Source: Erythroxylum novogranatense
Taxonomy: Eukaryota > Streptophyta > Magnoliopsida > Malpighiales > Erythroxylaceae
Direction: 5' to 3'
NCBI GenBank assembly: GCA_029891385.1
Contig: CM057230.1
Location: 18,365,372-18,429,371, forward strand
Length of the DNA stretch: 64,000 bases
Shown: positions 33,830 through 44,208 of the stretch, one piece after another
How the letters are laid out: each line of letters begins with the position of its first letter
Position numbering within the stretch: the stretch's first letter is position 1
Notes under the pieces: generated by a model
The model's input: only the letters and a program-made list of their open reading frames with translations
Told to the model about the DNA's origin: nothing
Databases searched by the model: none
Made by a program: the position numbers and the translations under genes

Positions 33830-34944
33830 TGAAATTTCATCTATTTTACAATTTTGTCATTCATCTGTGTGGGGACATTTCGGCCCAAACGAATCGCTGA
33901 AAAATTTTAGAATGTGGATTGTTTTGGCCTAAGTTATTTTATGACTCTTACATGTTTTGCAAGTCTTCATGATCGTTGTCGAGAATGTAACTTGGGATCC
34001 AAGAATCGATGCCATTGACGAACATTCGGTATGTGAAATTTTTATGTTTGGGAATATATTTTATGGGTCCGCTTTCCTTCTTCTTTGGTAAGAATTACAT
34101 TCTCTTGGCAGTGGATTATGTTTCTAAGTGGGTTGAAGCTAAGGCTACTATATCTGATGATGCTAAAACGGTCATTGATTTTGTTAAATCAAATATTTTT
34201 GTCAGGTTTGGAATGCCTCGAGCCATCATTAGCGACCGAGGAACGCATTTTTGCAACAAGATTTTTGAAGCGCTAATGAAACGATGTGGTATTACGCATC
34301 GAATCTCTACCGCCTATCATCCGCAAACCAGTGGGCAGGCTGAAGTATCTAACAGGGAAATCAAGTCCATCCTAGAAAAAGTGGTTAACCCAAACCGCAA
34401 AGATTGGAGTCTTCGACTGGATGACGCTTTATGGGCTTATCGGACTGCATACAAAACTCCTATAGGTATGTCGCCTTACAGGTTAGTTTTCGGTAAGCCT
34501 TGTCATTTACCTGTGGAAATTGAACATAGAGCTTATTGGGCCGTCAAGCAGTTGAATATGGACCAATTAGAGGTAAGCACTAGTCGGAAATTACAATTGC
34601 AAGAATTGGAGGAGATTCGTAATGAGGCATATGAAAATTCAAAAATTTACAAGGATAAAACTAAAGCTTTTCATGATAAGATGATTTCTAGGAAACATTT
34701 TTCCATTGGACAAAAAGTTCTTCTTTATCATTCAAAGCTTAAGTTATTTCCTGGAAAATTACGATCTCGTTGGCTTGGTCCGTTTATTGTTACTAACGTG
34801 TTTCCTCATGGTGCGGTGGAAATTCAGAGCATAGATACTTCTAAAGTTTTCAAGGTTAACGGACATCGCCTTAAGCCTTATTATGAACATTCACCGATCG
34901 AACAGGTCGACGAAATCGGGTTGGTTCCACCAACTTATCTCTGA
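33830..34944 (+). pseudogene. Athila-type integrase
   Basis: The HHCC zinc part (33840-33990) is broken but recognisable (WGHFGPKR, LHDRCREC). The core is open at 34009-34944: first Asp in [12 protein letters not shown], second in [11 protein letters not shown], and Glu in [11 protein letters not shown] following [15 protein letters not shown], the D-D-35-E arrangement. [20 protein letters not shown] and [20 protein letters not shown] (C-terminal GPY/F region, with GPFIV) follow, ending HRLKPYYEH and VPPTYL. It would insert element cDNA. The core and C-terminus look intact; the fault is in the N-terminal zinc part and upstream frame. Confidence 0.9.
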
Positions 34945-35655
34945 ATCGGTAAGTTCCAACATGAGTCTAGCTTACGACTATAAAGAAGCATGTTCGTAAA
35001 GTGTTCAGGTTTGTCATTATTCCTTCTTTAATAGTTTTATTTTCATTATTTAGTTAGGAATTTTAATTTGTTTTTATTATTATTTTCTGTCACAATTTTT
35101 ATTTTGTTTTAATTTTCTTATCAGTTTTTCATTTACTTTAAATTTCTTAATAAAAAAAAGAACTGAACGAAAATTAATTTTACCGCCCTCCCCCTGTGTT
35201 TTCCCCCCAAATCACTTCACCCTCTCCTCTGTCATCTTGTTCCTTCAGCCACGGCAGCCTTGTTCCTTCTCTCCTCCAGATCTTCTTTTTCTTTGATTTC
35301 CATCTAACCCATCAATTTCATTCTCGATTTCATCTCCATTTTTGGCCATACCCTAACTTTCCACCTTCTCCACCCATCACTTTCCTCATCGTTCTCCAGC
35401 CCTAATATTCGTTTCAAATTTTTCCCTTTGTTCTTGCTCTTTTCCAGACATTCCACCATGCCCATTGCTTAAGCCTCGATTTTACCACTCATTCCCTCCC
35501 TTTCTTTCGATTTCTTCACCTATCCCACATCCACGTCACCCCCAATCTGCTTCTTTCGATTTTTAATTTTCCCATTCCACCTTCTGTTCACGTTTTTGGC
35601 AATTTCGTGACTCTTGTATCTTGTGTTTGCAGGTTTTAATTCACCGATTGCAACA
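34945..35655. other. Untranslated stretch between integrase and the env-position ORF
   Basis: It is C/T-rich from about 35180 (CCCTCCCCCTG, many CTTC runs), which resembles the pyrimidine-rich leader seen before the third ORF of Athila elements. No gene seen. Confidence 0.6.
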
Positions 35656-36834
35656 ATGCCCCGACGGAAGAGCCAAGCATCGATGAACCCATCCCTATTA
35701 AGATTGTTTACCCACCGAAGCCCACCAAGAACCGCAGACTTCAACTTCCACACCGACACCGGTATCCCACTCGAGAACGTCTTCGGTCCCAACAAGGTAG
35801 AGAGTGGAGTCCCGACACGATCTCAAAACGCTGGGTGCACCTCCTTTGTGTTACCAAGACACCGAAAAGAATGAGCAGACTTCAACAAATAAGATCTATC
35901 CTTGTAAGTCTATTAATTTTGATACACTTCAAGCTTTAGGCATATATGATAGCTTTGTGCAATTATTGGGTCCAATTGCGTGGAGTAATTTTGCTCGTAT
36001 TACCTGTCCTGCTTTCCACGAATTAACCAGGGAGTTTTACACTACATTTCAGTGTAATTGTGATGAATCTTTTAATGTGCATACTGAAGACGCTGTTGAG
36101 TTTCGGTTAATGGGAAAAGAATTTGCCTTTTCGATTGCTGAATTTAATGTTGCATTGGGATTTATGTCTACCGATATTACATCTGACTTATTTCGTAACT
36201 CTCAATGTGACTTTCATTCTGATTTTAACGCTTCAGATTTGTGGCGGCAATGGTCTGTTGATTCCCGTCCTTACAATGCTAGCTTGTCTAAAAGTTCTTT
36301 CTTAATTAATCCTGTTCACAAGCTTATTCATAGGCTGCTAGCATTTAATTTTTCTGGTCGAAAGGATGCTGCGGGAACTTTGTCAAAGGTGGAATTTTAT
36401 TTTTTGTGGTGTATGGATAGGCACATTCCCATCAATTTGGGTTTCTGGTTTATGCATCAATTCCATTCTGTTTTGAACAAGCAATCGAAACCATTAATCC
36501 TTGGTTCTTATATTACACAGATGGCTGTTAATTTGGGCGTTTTTGATCTTGATAATACTAACATGACTGTGGCTTGTGGTATAGAGCCTTTGGATGTTGA
36601 CTGTTTATGCAGGATGGGGATTGTGGACTGAGCCAAGGCCGCCTTGCATTTACCATTCCGGGCCGACTATCTTTCCTCCACAAGGACTTTCACAGTCGCC
36701 GACATCCACCACGCGACACCCAATCAGCCACCGAAAACCCTGCTAGCACATCCCAACGCAATGATGACGGGACACTCGCTTTAGCAGACTTGAACAGGCC
36801 ATGCAGGATGAAACCAACCCTAATGGCCTATTGA
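35656..36834 (+). pseudogene. Athila third ORF in the env position
   Basis: The start MPRRKSQASMNP at 35656 is in one frame. After a frameshift near 35810-35870 the main frame 35804-36631 carries YPCKSINFDTLQALGIYDSF, WSNFARITCPAFHELTREFY, VEFRLMGKEFAFSIAEFNVA and LSKVEFYFLWCMDRHIP. A tail in a third frame (to 36834) follows. The phrase order matches the 'ATHILA ORF-1/plant retrotransposon ORF' domain seen in angiosperm genomes. Its place between integrase and the 3' LTR is that of the proposed env-like ORF, but I see no clear transmembrane segment or signal peptide in the readable part. Its function is unknown. Confidence 0.7.
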
Positions 36835-37125
36835 AGTATCAAGGCTTTGGTAGCCCACCCACCCAACACCCCGATCTTGCTTAATAGAAGCTTCCTTACC
36901 TCTTTTCCTTTATTTTATGCTTCTCGCCATTGAGGACAATGCTTGAGTTTAGGTGTGGGGAGTTCTTTACATTTTATGTGGATAATTTTGGCTTTTATGT
37001 GCATATATATTTGAAATATTTTGGCTGTTTTGGTTGAGTTTGATCTTTGTTTTGGTTGAACTTTGATTGAGTTAATGGTTTGATGTGTTGCTCGAGGGCG
37101 AGCAAATGTTCGGTGTGAGGGAATT
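36835..37125 (+). promoter_or_regulatory. 3' untranslated region and polypurine tract before the 3' LTR
   Basis: GAGGACAATGCTTGAGTTTA then GGTGTGGGGAG (36931-36962) is the hallmark 3' motif of Athila-type elements. A purine stretch GGTGTGAGGGAA (37111-37123) lies just before the LTR start at 37126 and is the likely plus-strand primer. Confidence 0.65.
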
Positions 37126-38568
37126 TGTTAAGTCAATTATAATGCATATTTGTTGGATTTAATTGTGGTTGATTTGTGGAAATTGTGTTCATAAATTGAT
37201 AAAATTAATTGTTGAATGTTCACAGGTGGTTTTCAATACCAAAAGGATGAAAAGGATCAAAAGAGGAAAAATATGGAAAGAAGTTGAAAATCCCCAATCT
37301 GGACGAAATTCAAAGATTAGGCGTGGGCACGTCTAAGGTCAAGAATTTTAAATCTGCAGAGTTTCAAAAGATTGTATCCCAGTAGAACAAAAGTGCCAAA
37401 GATTCTGTGGGGTCCCTTTAAGAAGTGTTTAGCTGAAATTTAAAGAGGATTTAATTGGATGGAATAAAACAAGATCATGAGGAGATTTTAAAGGAGGGCT
37501 GACGTGGAGGCAAAAGTAGGCTGGGTTTTGAGACAGCAGAAGGAATCGGAAGGCTCTCCTGGAGTTTTACTTAGCAGCACATTCTTCTTTAGTTTTCCAT
37601 ATTTTTTAGAGGCTATCGGATATCACTTTATTTCTTTAGTTTTTCATAGTTAATTTCTGGGCAATTTTCAAGTAGTCATCGCATGGATTTAGGGGCTTTT
37701 AGCTGATTAAATTTTCTGGTTCTTCTTGTCTTTAATTTTCTGCAGTATTCCTTCTTTCATTAACGTTACTTTTACTAAAAACTAGTTATGGAGATTGTCT
37801 CTTTATTTATTTCTTTTGTTTTCAATTCAAGTATGAGTAACTAATTTTCTTGTCTTGGTTGAGGGATCCGTGGTCCATGCTATTGAGGTGAGATGTTCGG
37901 AATTTTCTTCATATTTATTAACGATCACTGGGTAATTTCAGATTAATCTTTTTAATTGGATTCGTTAGTTCCTAGGTGCGCAACTAGGGGTTAATGAATT
38001 TAGTCGCTAGGTTAACAAAATCTGACGTTCAATTTTGGTAATCACAAGTAGTAATTAGGATTAACCCCTCTACGTTAGAGTCGGAAAATCCTAAGAAATT
38101 ACCCACTTGATTGATTTCATGTCATACATGTTATCACTTGTCATTAGATCTTAATGCTATTAGGCAATTAATCTATGATCGTATCTAGATTGTTGTTTAA
38201 TAAGGTTGCTAGGATACATGTTTCTAGTCACATAATTGATAGAAAATTCTCTCAATGAATGTTCGTTAATAATTATAATTTTTGTCGAGGATCCAAAATA
38301 GCATGGTAACATCGGTGACCGAAATCAAGGTATTTTCCTATCAATTTTCAGTCTTGATTATTACTTTAATTTGCAATTTTCCTTTCGATTTTTATTCTTC
38401 TTTCAGTAAGTAACAAAACCCCCCTTTTTATTATTTGTGTCGTTTGAATTCGTGATTTTCATAATCGTAAAATTCCTCGTGGGAACGATATCCGCTTGCC
38501 GCTACTACATTAAGTTGTTTTAACGGAAGTGAAATTTTTATATTTGGTTGCAGGCGACAGCATCACCA
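37126..38568 (+). repeat. 3' LTR of the Athila-type element
   Basis: The 1443-bp LTR starts TGTTAAGTCAATTATAAT and ends GACAGCATCACCA, followed by the target duplication GAGTA. It is collinear with 27891-29336 throughout. Confidence 0.95.
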
Positions 38569-38573
38569 GAGTA

Positions 38574-40135
38574 TGATAGTTTTTTCAATATGGGTTGAAG
38601 TTTCTATTTACGAATTGAAACCTCTATTAAACTCTAGGTATAATTTTCTCTCTTTCATTTCCTATTTAAATTGTATTTTATTCGAATAAATTTTTTTTTT
38701 TAATAGATGATATATGTCAATTGCAATTCTATGTATAATTTCAATTTGAATTGATACTTTGGTAATTATCTCTCTTTCATTTTGTAGATATCATAGTTGA
38801 TAGTTTTTATCCTTATTTCTTTCCCCAATTGTAATTTCTCTTTCATTTATTAATTCATAATTAGCATTTTTGATTTATAGGTTCGAGTGACTTTATTTGT
38901 ATAAATTTAATTTTGCAGATTATTGATAAAATTCAGTTTCAGTGTTTTTATAATGTGGATATTGTTTTTATTCTCTATTTTCTTTGGTGAAAAGTGATCA
39001 CTATTACTTTTTGATATTTTAGAATTACTTAAAATTGAAAATAAATATTAGGTATCACTTAATTCTGTCTAGATTTTGCTTTTTGTTTTATTTTAATATA
39101 TGATATTAAATCTAACTCTTTATTTATTTTTCATTTGTTGCAGATGTTTAATACTATTGGTATAATTTGTAAAAAGTGGTTGAGTTATTATTGTTATCTT
39201 ATGCCTACTTGCTTCTTCCAATTCAGCACATGTGCTTTTGTTATTTTTCTAGTTTAATTGTGTTATAATTATTTTATATGATATTGCCTAAAAAGCATTT
39301 GTCTAGAAGAGAATAGTTAAGAATCTTAAAAATGAGTTATAGATAAATTTGTTAAAAAGCTCACTCTTCTAATGAGAATTTTGAAGAATTAAGTGAATGT
39401 AGTTTAAACAACTTAATGAAAATTTAAGTGATAGAGATTCATATTTATTAAAATATTAGTAATCAACTGGCAAGGCCTAGGTTGACCGAACCTTAGGCCC
39501 AACTGGCGGAAAAAATGTTTGTAGCGTGAGGCCCAACTGGCTTAATTGAATAAAACAATGCCATTTAACTTAGTGAGAAACAAGAATCAAAACAATGTCA
39601 CTTAAAACAAAAACATTTTACAATCAAAAGTTGTTTAAACAACTTTACATAAACTCTAATTCATCTTTTGAAGCATTCTAAATAAAATATGAAACTTTAA
39701 TTCAATTTAAGAAAAGTTTTAGATAAAATGGGAAAGGTATCAAAGCGACGAAATAAAGTTTGAAGTAAGAGACAAATAAAATAAAATATAAAGTTATTCA
39801 AAATCCTCACATAGAAGGAAGTTAGATAAGGCTTGTTCAGGTACTATTCAATATTTCATTATGCCCACTTAGAGAGAAATCAAGAGAAGAATGTTAAACA
39901 AGACATGATCATGTACTATCTAGAAAGAAATCTAGAGGAGGATGTTGGACAATATGAGATCACCTGCTAGTGAAGATCTTATGATGTCCAAGAATTCAAT
40001 TGCCTCATCATCGTTTATAATGTTATCCTAAAGAAAATCATCTTCAATTAATTATTTCAAAGATTTATTAGGTAACCCTTCTAATGATCTTTCTTCCAGA
40101 AGCTTAAATCATTCATTCTATATGCCTTATTAGGC
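38574..40135. other. AT-rich spacer after Athila
   Basis: No gene seen. Several TTTCTCTTTCATTT phrases (38648, 38779, 38828) recur. Loosely repeated AGGCCCAACTGGC lies at 39506 and 39530. Confidence 0.5.
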
Positions 40136-40565
40136 ATCATCAAGAAACATGGATCTCCGAACCTTTAATCAAAAACATAGAAATAGCTCTCAACAATCTA
40201 AACTTTAATAAGGTGCTAAGACCGGCTGAGATCAAATCACTCTTTTATCAGAAATTTTGGCACTTGATTGGAGACTTAGTTTCAAAGGCAGTATTGGAAC
40301 TCCTCTCTAAAGACAAGATGATTAAGGAAGTGAATAAAACATTCGTAATCCTCGTTCTTAAGAGATTTAATCCCTTCTTATTGTTAGACTATAGACCAAT
40401 CTTTTATTATATTGTGATATATAGGATAATTTCAAGAATGATAGCAACTAAACTAGAAATGACTTTTAGCTCAAATATTCATCCAAACTAAGGGACTTTC
40501 ATCCAAGGAGGAATATATTCTCCCAGTGAGAGCTATGCAAAGATTATCAAAGTAATGAAACTATA
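40136..40565 (+). pseudogene. LINE (L1-type) reverse transcriptase fragment
   Basis: The reading 40213-40491 gives RPAEIKSLFYQKFWHLIGDL, VNKTFVILVLKRFNPFLLLD then YRPIFYYIVIYRIISRMIAT and KLEMTFSSNIHPN. This matches the order of plant LINE RTs: ..F.QKFW.IIG.., EVN.T.I.LIPK, DYRPIS..NV.YKIISK.LA.RL...L...I. Upstream bases (40160-40212) give the ...IALNNLNFNK.. lead-in. The rest of the ORF is absent or unreadable, so this is a short dead fragment. Confidence 0.8.
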
Positions 40566-40975
40566 AGAATTTCTGCAATAAAAATTGACATCCATAAATA
40601 CTTTGATATGTTAAATGGAGATTTATTAATAAAATAATAAAAGACTTAATAAAATTGCTTCTTTGTAATAATAAGGTCACATATTCAAGTCACAAAAATA
40701 ACCTTTTTATAAAAATACAAAGAAAATATTACATACATTTTCGGATCCCCGCAAGTCGAATAGCCTTGTGGACTAGATACGTTAACTTTTAGTAAATAAG
40801 GAGCCAATACAATTGTTAAGTAAGGGATTAAGGTAAAGGCACCCTTGATCCCTTTACCTTTTTCACAATATACATAAAAGCGTTATCTAAGTTGATTAAA
40901 AAAGACACTAGCAATGATAGAAATTACGCTTGAATCGCAATTAATGTGTAGGTATACAAAACAAAGATGAAAAAA
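40566..40975. other. Spacer between the LINE fragment and the CACTA element
   Basis: About 410 bp of AT-rich DNA. I see no gene or clear repeat. Confidence 0.5.
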
Positions 40976-41166
40976 CACTACAAGAAAAAGCTCGTTTAAT
41001 GACGGAAATTACCGACAAAAAATGTTTATATTTTGTCGATAATATAAAATAACGACGAAAATTACTGATAGACACCGACATGGTTATAACGGTCGTAGGT
41101 AAATTTACCAACAGAAGAATCGTCCGTCAGTAAATTTACCGACGAAATTTACCAACGGTAAATGAT

Positions 41167-41422
41167 GTAAACCGTCAGTAAATTTACCTACATATCTAAA
41201 TTTCTTTCGGTAAATATTGAGCATTTTACCAACAGAAAGTAAAATTCTGTCGGTAAATAAAATTTTAAAAAATTAAAACACTCTTTCTTTTATCGTAAAC
41301 CGTCAGTAAATTTACCTACATATCTAAATTTCTTTCGGTAAATATTGAGCATTTTACCAACAGAAAGTAAAATTTTGTCGGTAAATAAAATTTTAAAAAA
41401 TTAAAACACTCTTTCTTTTATC
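41167..41422. repeat. 128-bp tandem duplication in the CACTA element
   Basis: GTAAACCGTCAGTAAATTTA at 41167 recurs at 41295, and both 128-bp copies run to the CACTCTTTCTTTTATC phrase with very few differences (AAATTCTGTCGG versus AAATTTTGTCGG). Confidence 0.92.
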
Positions 41423-41982
41423 TTCAGTAGAACTAGACACAAATTTCTCAACCTCTTTGAGCATAATCAACCATCTTTTTGACCTCTCAGAGCCTCTACA
41501 AGAGCCCACAACCTCCTCTATTCTTTTCACTGTTTGCTTAACGCTTCTATAGCTCAAGCCTAGATCAATTGGCAGCCATACTCACACAAATCTGCATAAG
41601 CTAAAAAGTAAGTACATAAATGTCAAACAAAAGAACATAAAATTCTTGATGGTGAAATATATCTCACAGGCAATACGCAGTACCATTGCTTTACACAATT
41701 TGACTTCGTATCAAAAACATATACAGATTACCAGCCGATTTTTTGTTCAACCAAAAGGACGACAGGAACAAAGAGATTTCAAACAAAGATTTCAAAGTAC
41801 AAAGGCTTGTAGAGAAAAGGAAATTTTTGAAGAAATGTAAACAAGGTGAAGAGAAGAAATGTTCTATAGAGAGAAATGTAAACAAGGAGGATGGTTACTA
41901 CTTACCTTGGACTGTTTTTGGAGGAGTTGGAGGAGGAGAAGAGGAGATAGTGTCGAAGAGAAGAAATCGCAGGGGGTGGGGT

Positions 41983-42350
41983 GGGGGGATTGGTGGGAAG
42001 AGAGCTTTGTGTGATTTTAATGTACAAGAATTTACCGACGGAATTTGTCAACGGAAAATTTCCATTGTGAAACTCAAACTTTTTCAATTCTGCCAATAAT
42101 TCCTGCTTTATTTATCGACAAAAATTTTATACCGTCGCAAATTTTGCCGAGATGATTTCCTTCGGGGGGGATTGGTGGGAAGAGAGCTTTGTGTGATTTT
42201 AATGTACAAGAATTTACCGACGGAATTTGTCAACGGAAAATTTCCATTGTGAAACTCAAACTTTTTCAATTATGCCAATAATTCCTGCCTTATTTACCGA
42301 CGAAAAATTTATACCGTCGCAAATTTTGCCGAAATGATTTCCTTCCATAT
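41983..42350. repeat. 182-bp tandem duplication in the CACTA element
   Basis: The GGGGGGATTGGTGGGAAGAG block at 41983 recurs at 42165. Both copies contain AATTTACCGACGGAATTTGT and CCGTCGCAAATTTTGCCG, with a few substitutions. Confidence 0.9.
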
Positions 42351-42742
42351 TTAGCGATGAATATTAGCATCGAAAATTTTAAAATTTATTATACCACCTT
42401 TAATTCTCATTTTATTTACCAACGGTTATGGTTCCGCCGGTATTTATAGATGGTAATGGTTCCGTCAGTATACTTCCCTCCATATTTAACGACAGATATT
42501 AATTTTCCGTCGCTAATTTCAATATTATTACTGACGAAAACATTTACCATCCCTAAAGTCCGTTGTTAATTTTGTGGGGATGGTTTTCCTCCATTTTTTA
42601 AAGACAAAAATTAGAACCGTCACTAAACAAATTTTTCCCGTCTATTTTAGCGACGGAAATATGGTTTCTGTCGCTAATTTGTTGCGCTTTATTTTCTATC
42701 AGTAATTTTCTGTCGTTAATTCCTACTTTTCTTGTAATGAAA

Positions 42743-43060
42743 GCAATCCTTCTGTATGATTTTTCACTTTGAAAAATGAAAAATATGACAATTTTTTTCT
42801 AAGTGAATAGTTACTATGCACGTTAGCTAATTATAATTATAAGTTAATAGAAGAAATGTGTCAAATAAATTGATGTACAAATTTATTGATTTATTATATT
42901 TATATTTATATTTATGTTAATAATATATAATATATTAATAAATTAAGATGAAATAATATATTTAAAAATAAAGCCTCACTCTTTTCTAATAATTTGACTC
43001 ATTCTCAGAAAACTCTTCTATAGTTTAGTATTTTAAAACAAATTACTTATATTTTGTTAA
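42743..43060. other. AT-rich spacer
   Basis: Low-complexity TTTATATTTATATTTATG and ATAATATATAATATAT runs; no gene seen. Confidence 0.6.
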
Positions 43061-43373
43061 ATGGAAACACAAACCATAATGTCAAAATTTTACAATAATC
43101 ATTACTAAATGTATATTAATTAAGCATTATGGATATCGTGTTTAATGTAACACGGCATTCTGGAATGCATGTTCAATGTACCAGGGCATTCTGGAATGCA
43201 TACATAAATAGTGTTAGGTGTAAAGATAACTAAATCTTTTTAAAAAAGGAAAGCACAACGAATTCTTATCACATTAAAATAATTAATGCACTCCATTAAT
43301 GGTCAAACATCATTGATAGACTTTTCAGCTTAAAAATTAAAATATTGTATGTCTACAACCAAGAATCAAATCC
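43061..43373 (+). promoter_or_regulatory. Promoter-type region of the truncated SPH copy with a doubled palindrome-like element
   Basis: GCATTCTGGAATGC occurs twice, at 43155-43168 and 43186-43199, 31 bp apart. CATACATAAATAGTGTTAGG and CACAACGAATTCTTATCACA follow, as in SPH-3. The expected TATA site is altered to TTAAAAATTAAAAT. Confidence 0.6.
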
Positions 43374-43481
43374 ATGGAAACAAAAAAGAAGGTTAAATTG
43401 GTTATGAATCTATTTGTGTTGCTACTCTTATTCGTTACTTCAGTAAAGTCTATCTTTGCAACATCTGAAATACGGAAATAG
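43374..43481 (+). pseudogene. Truncated SPH copy (signal peptide only)
   Basis: The ATG at 43374 starts a reading close to SPH-3 (METKKKVKL, MNLFVLLLLFVTSVKSIFAT) that ends in a stop after about 36 residues at 43479-43481. Remnants of the next SPH codons follow, with a short duplicated ACTTCCGTTACAATTTAC block at about 43502 and 43532. Then a second SPH promoter begins. The core domain and all four cysteines are missing. It could still yield a short secreted peptide, but there is no evidence that it does. Confidence 0.8.
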
Positions 43482-43547
43482 ATTCAGCTTTTCAATCTCG
43501 TACTTCCGTTACAATTTACAACAATTATGTACTTCCGTTACAATTTA

Positions 43548-43770
43548 CTAAATTAAGGATTATGGATATCGTGTTTAATGTACCAGGGCATTCTGGAATG
43601 CATACATAAATAGTGTTAGGTATGTAAAATATAAATAATCTTATCCAAGATTTTAAAAAGGAAAGCACAACGAATTCTTATAACATTACAATAATTAATG
43701 CACTCCATTAATAGTCAAACATCAGCTTATAAATTAAAATATTGTATGTCTACAACTAAGAATCAAATCC
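43548..43770 (+). promoter_or_regulatory. SPH-3 promoter region
   Basis: It has TATAAATT at 43728-43735, 43 bp before the ATG, and GCATTCTGGAATGC at 43588-43601, 170 bp before the ATG. The region is a near-copy of 43125-43373 and of the inverted 18014-18250. Confidence 0.7.
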
Positions 43771-44208
43771 ATGGAAACAAACAAGAAGGTTAAATTGAGT
43801 ATGAATCTATTTGTGTTGCTACTCTTATACATTACTTCAGTAAAGTCTATCTTTGCAACATCTGAACTAGATTCATTTCTAGCTCGTACTTCCGTAACAA
43901 TTTACAACCAAATGAAGGACGGATCAAACTTCACTGTTCACTGCAAATCTAAAGATGATGACTTGGGAACCCATGTGGTTCAAGTTGGAAGCCCATATGA
44001 ATGGAAGTTTCGCGTCAACTTTTTTGCTACAACCTTATTCTTCTGCGATGCTTATTGGAAAGATAAATCTATAGGGTTTAATGGCTACGAAGCCAAAAGA
44101 GATCTCAGCAGGTGCCCGTGGGAGTGTGTTTGGAAAGGTTCTGAAGATGGCTTATTTGGTTATATGGAAGGGTACACAGATCCAGATCTTCACTATGCGT
44201 GGAAGTGA
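43771..44208 (+). CDS. SPH-3: S1 self-incompatibility-like secreted protein
   Basis: The intronless gene encodes 145 residues from METNKKVKL to HYAWK. Residues 1-30 form the signal peptide (MNLFVLLLLYITSVKSIFAT). The mature part carries NQMKDGSNFT with a glycosylation sequon, CKSKDDDLGTHVVQVG, PYEWKFRVN, TTLFFCDAYW and RCPWECVW with the four family cysteines, then GSEDGLFGYM and TDPDLHY. It differs from SPH-2 at about 20 positions, including one residue fewer near residue 34. Length is normal for the family. It is probably secreted to the apoplast; no ligand or receptor can be named from sequence. The start is fixed by the TATA box and by alignment with the truncated upstream copy. Confidence 0.93.
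   Translation: METNKKVKLSMNLFVLLLLYITSVKSIFATSELDSFLARTSVTIYNQMKDGSNFTVHCKSKDDDLGTHVVQVGSPYEWKFRVNFFATTLFFCDAYWKDKSIGFNGYEAKRDLSRCPWECVWKGSEDGLFGYMEGYTDPDLHYAWK

Larger units (their letters stand above)
27886..38573 (+). mobile_element. Complete Athila-type Ty3/gypsy LTR retrotransposon (10.7 kb) with TSD GAGTA
   Basis: The direct repeat GAGTA at 27886-27890 and 38569-38573 brackets two LTRs that start TGTTAAGTCA and end CATCACCA. The order LTR, tRNA-Asp primer site, gag, protease, RT-RNase H, integrase, an extra ORF in the env position, and LTR is that of the Athila lineage. All domains are present but gag, pol and the extra ORF carry several frameshifts and stops, so the element is structurally complete but coding-defective. 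The LTRs remain very similar, which suggests a fairly recent insertion. Confidence 0.95.
40976..42739. mobile_element. Non-autonomous CACTA element (1.76 kb)
   Basis: The left end is CACTACAAGAAAAAGC (40976) and the right end is TTTTCTTGTAATG (to 42739), the inverted repeat with one mismatch. AAA lies immediately outside both ends (40973-40975 and 42740-42742), fitting the 3-bp target duplication of CACTA elements. The interior is full of ACCGACGGAA / TTACCGACGG / GTCGGTAAA words in both orientations, the subterminal repeats that bind CACTA proteins. No transposase is present, and the frame at 41743-42099 has no known domain. Confidence 0.88.

Noticed and set aside
35520..35795. Minus-strand frame opposite the Athila third ORF leader
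   Set aside because: It is antisense to a C/T-rich leader and the start of the third ORF, with no independent support.
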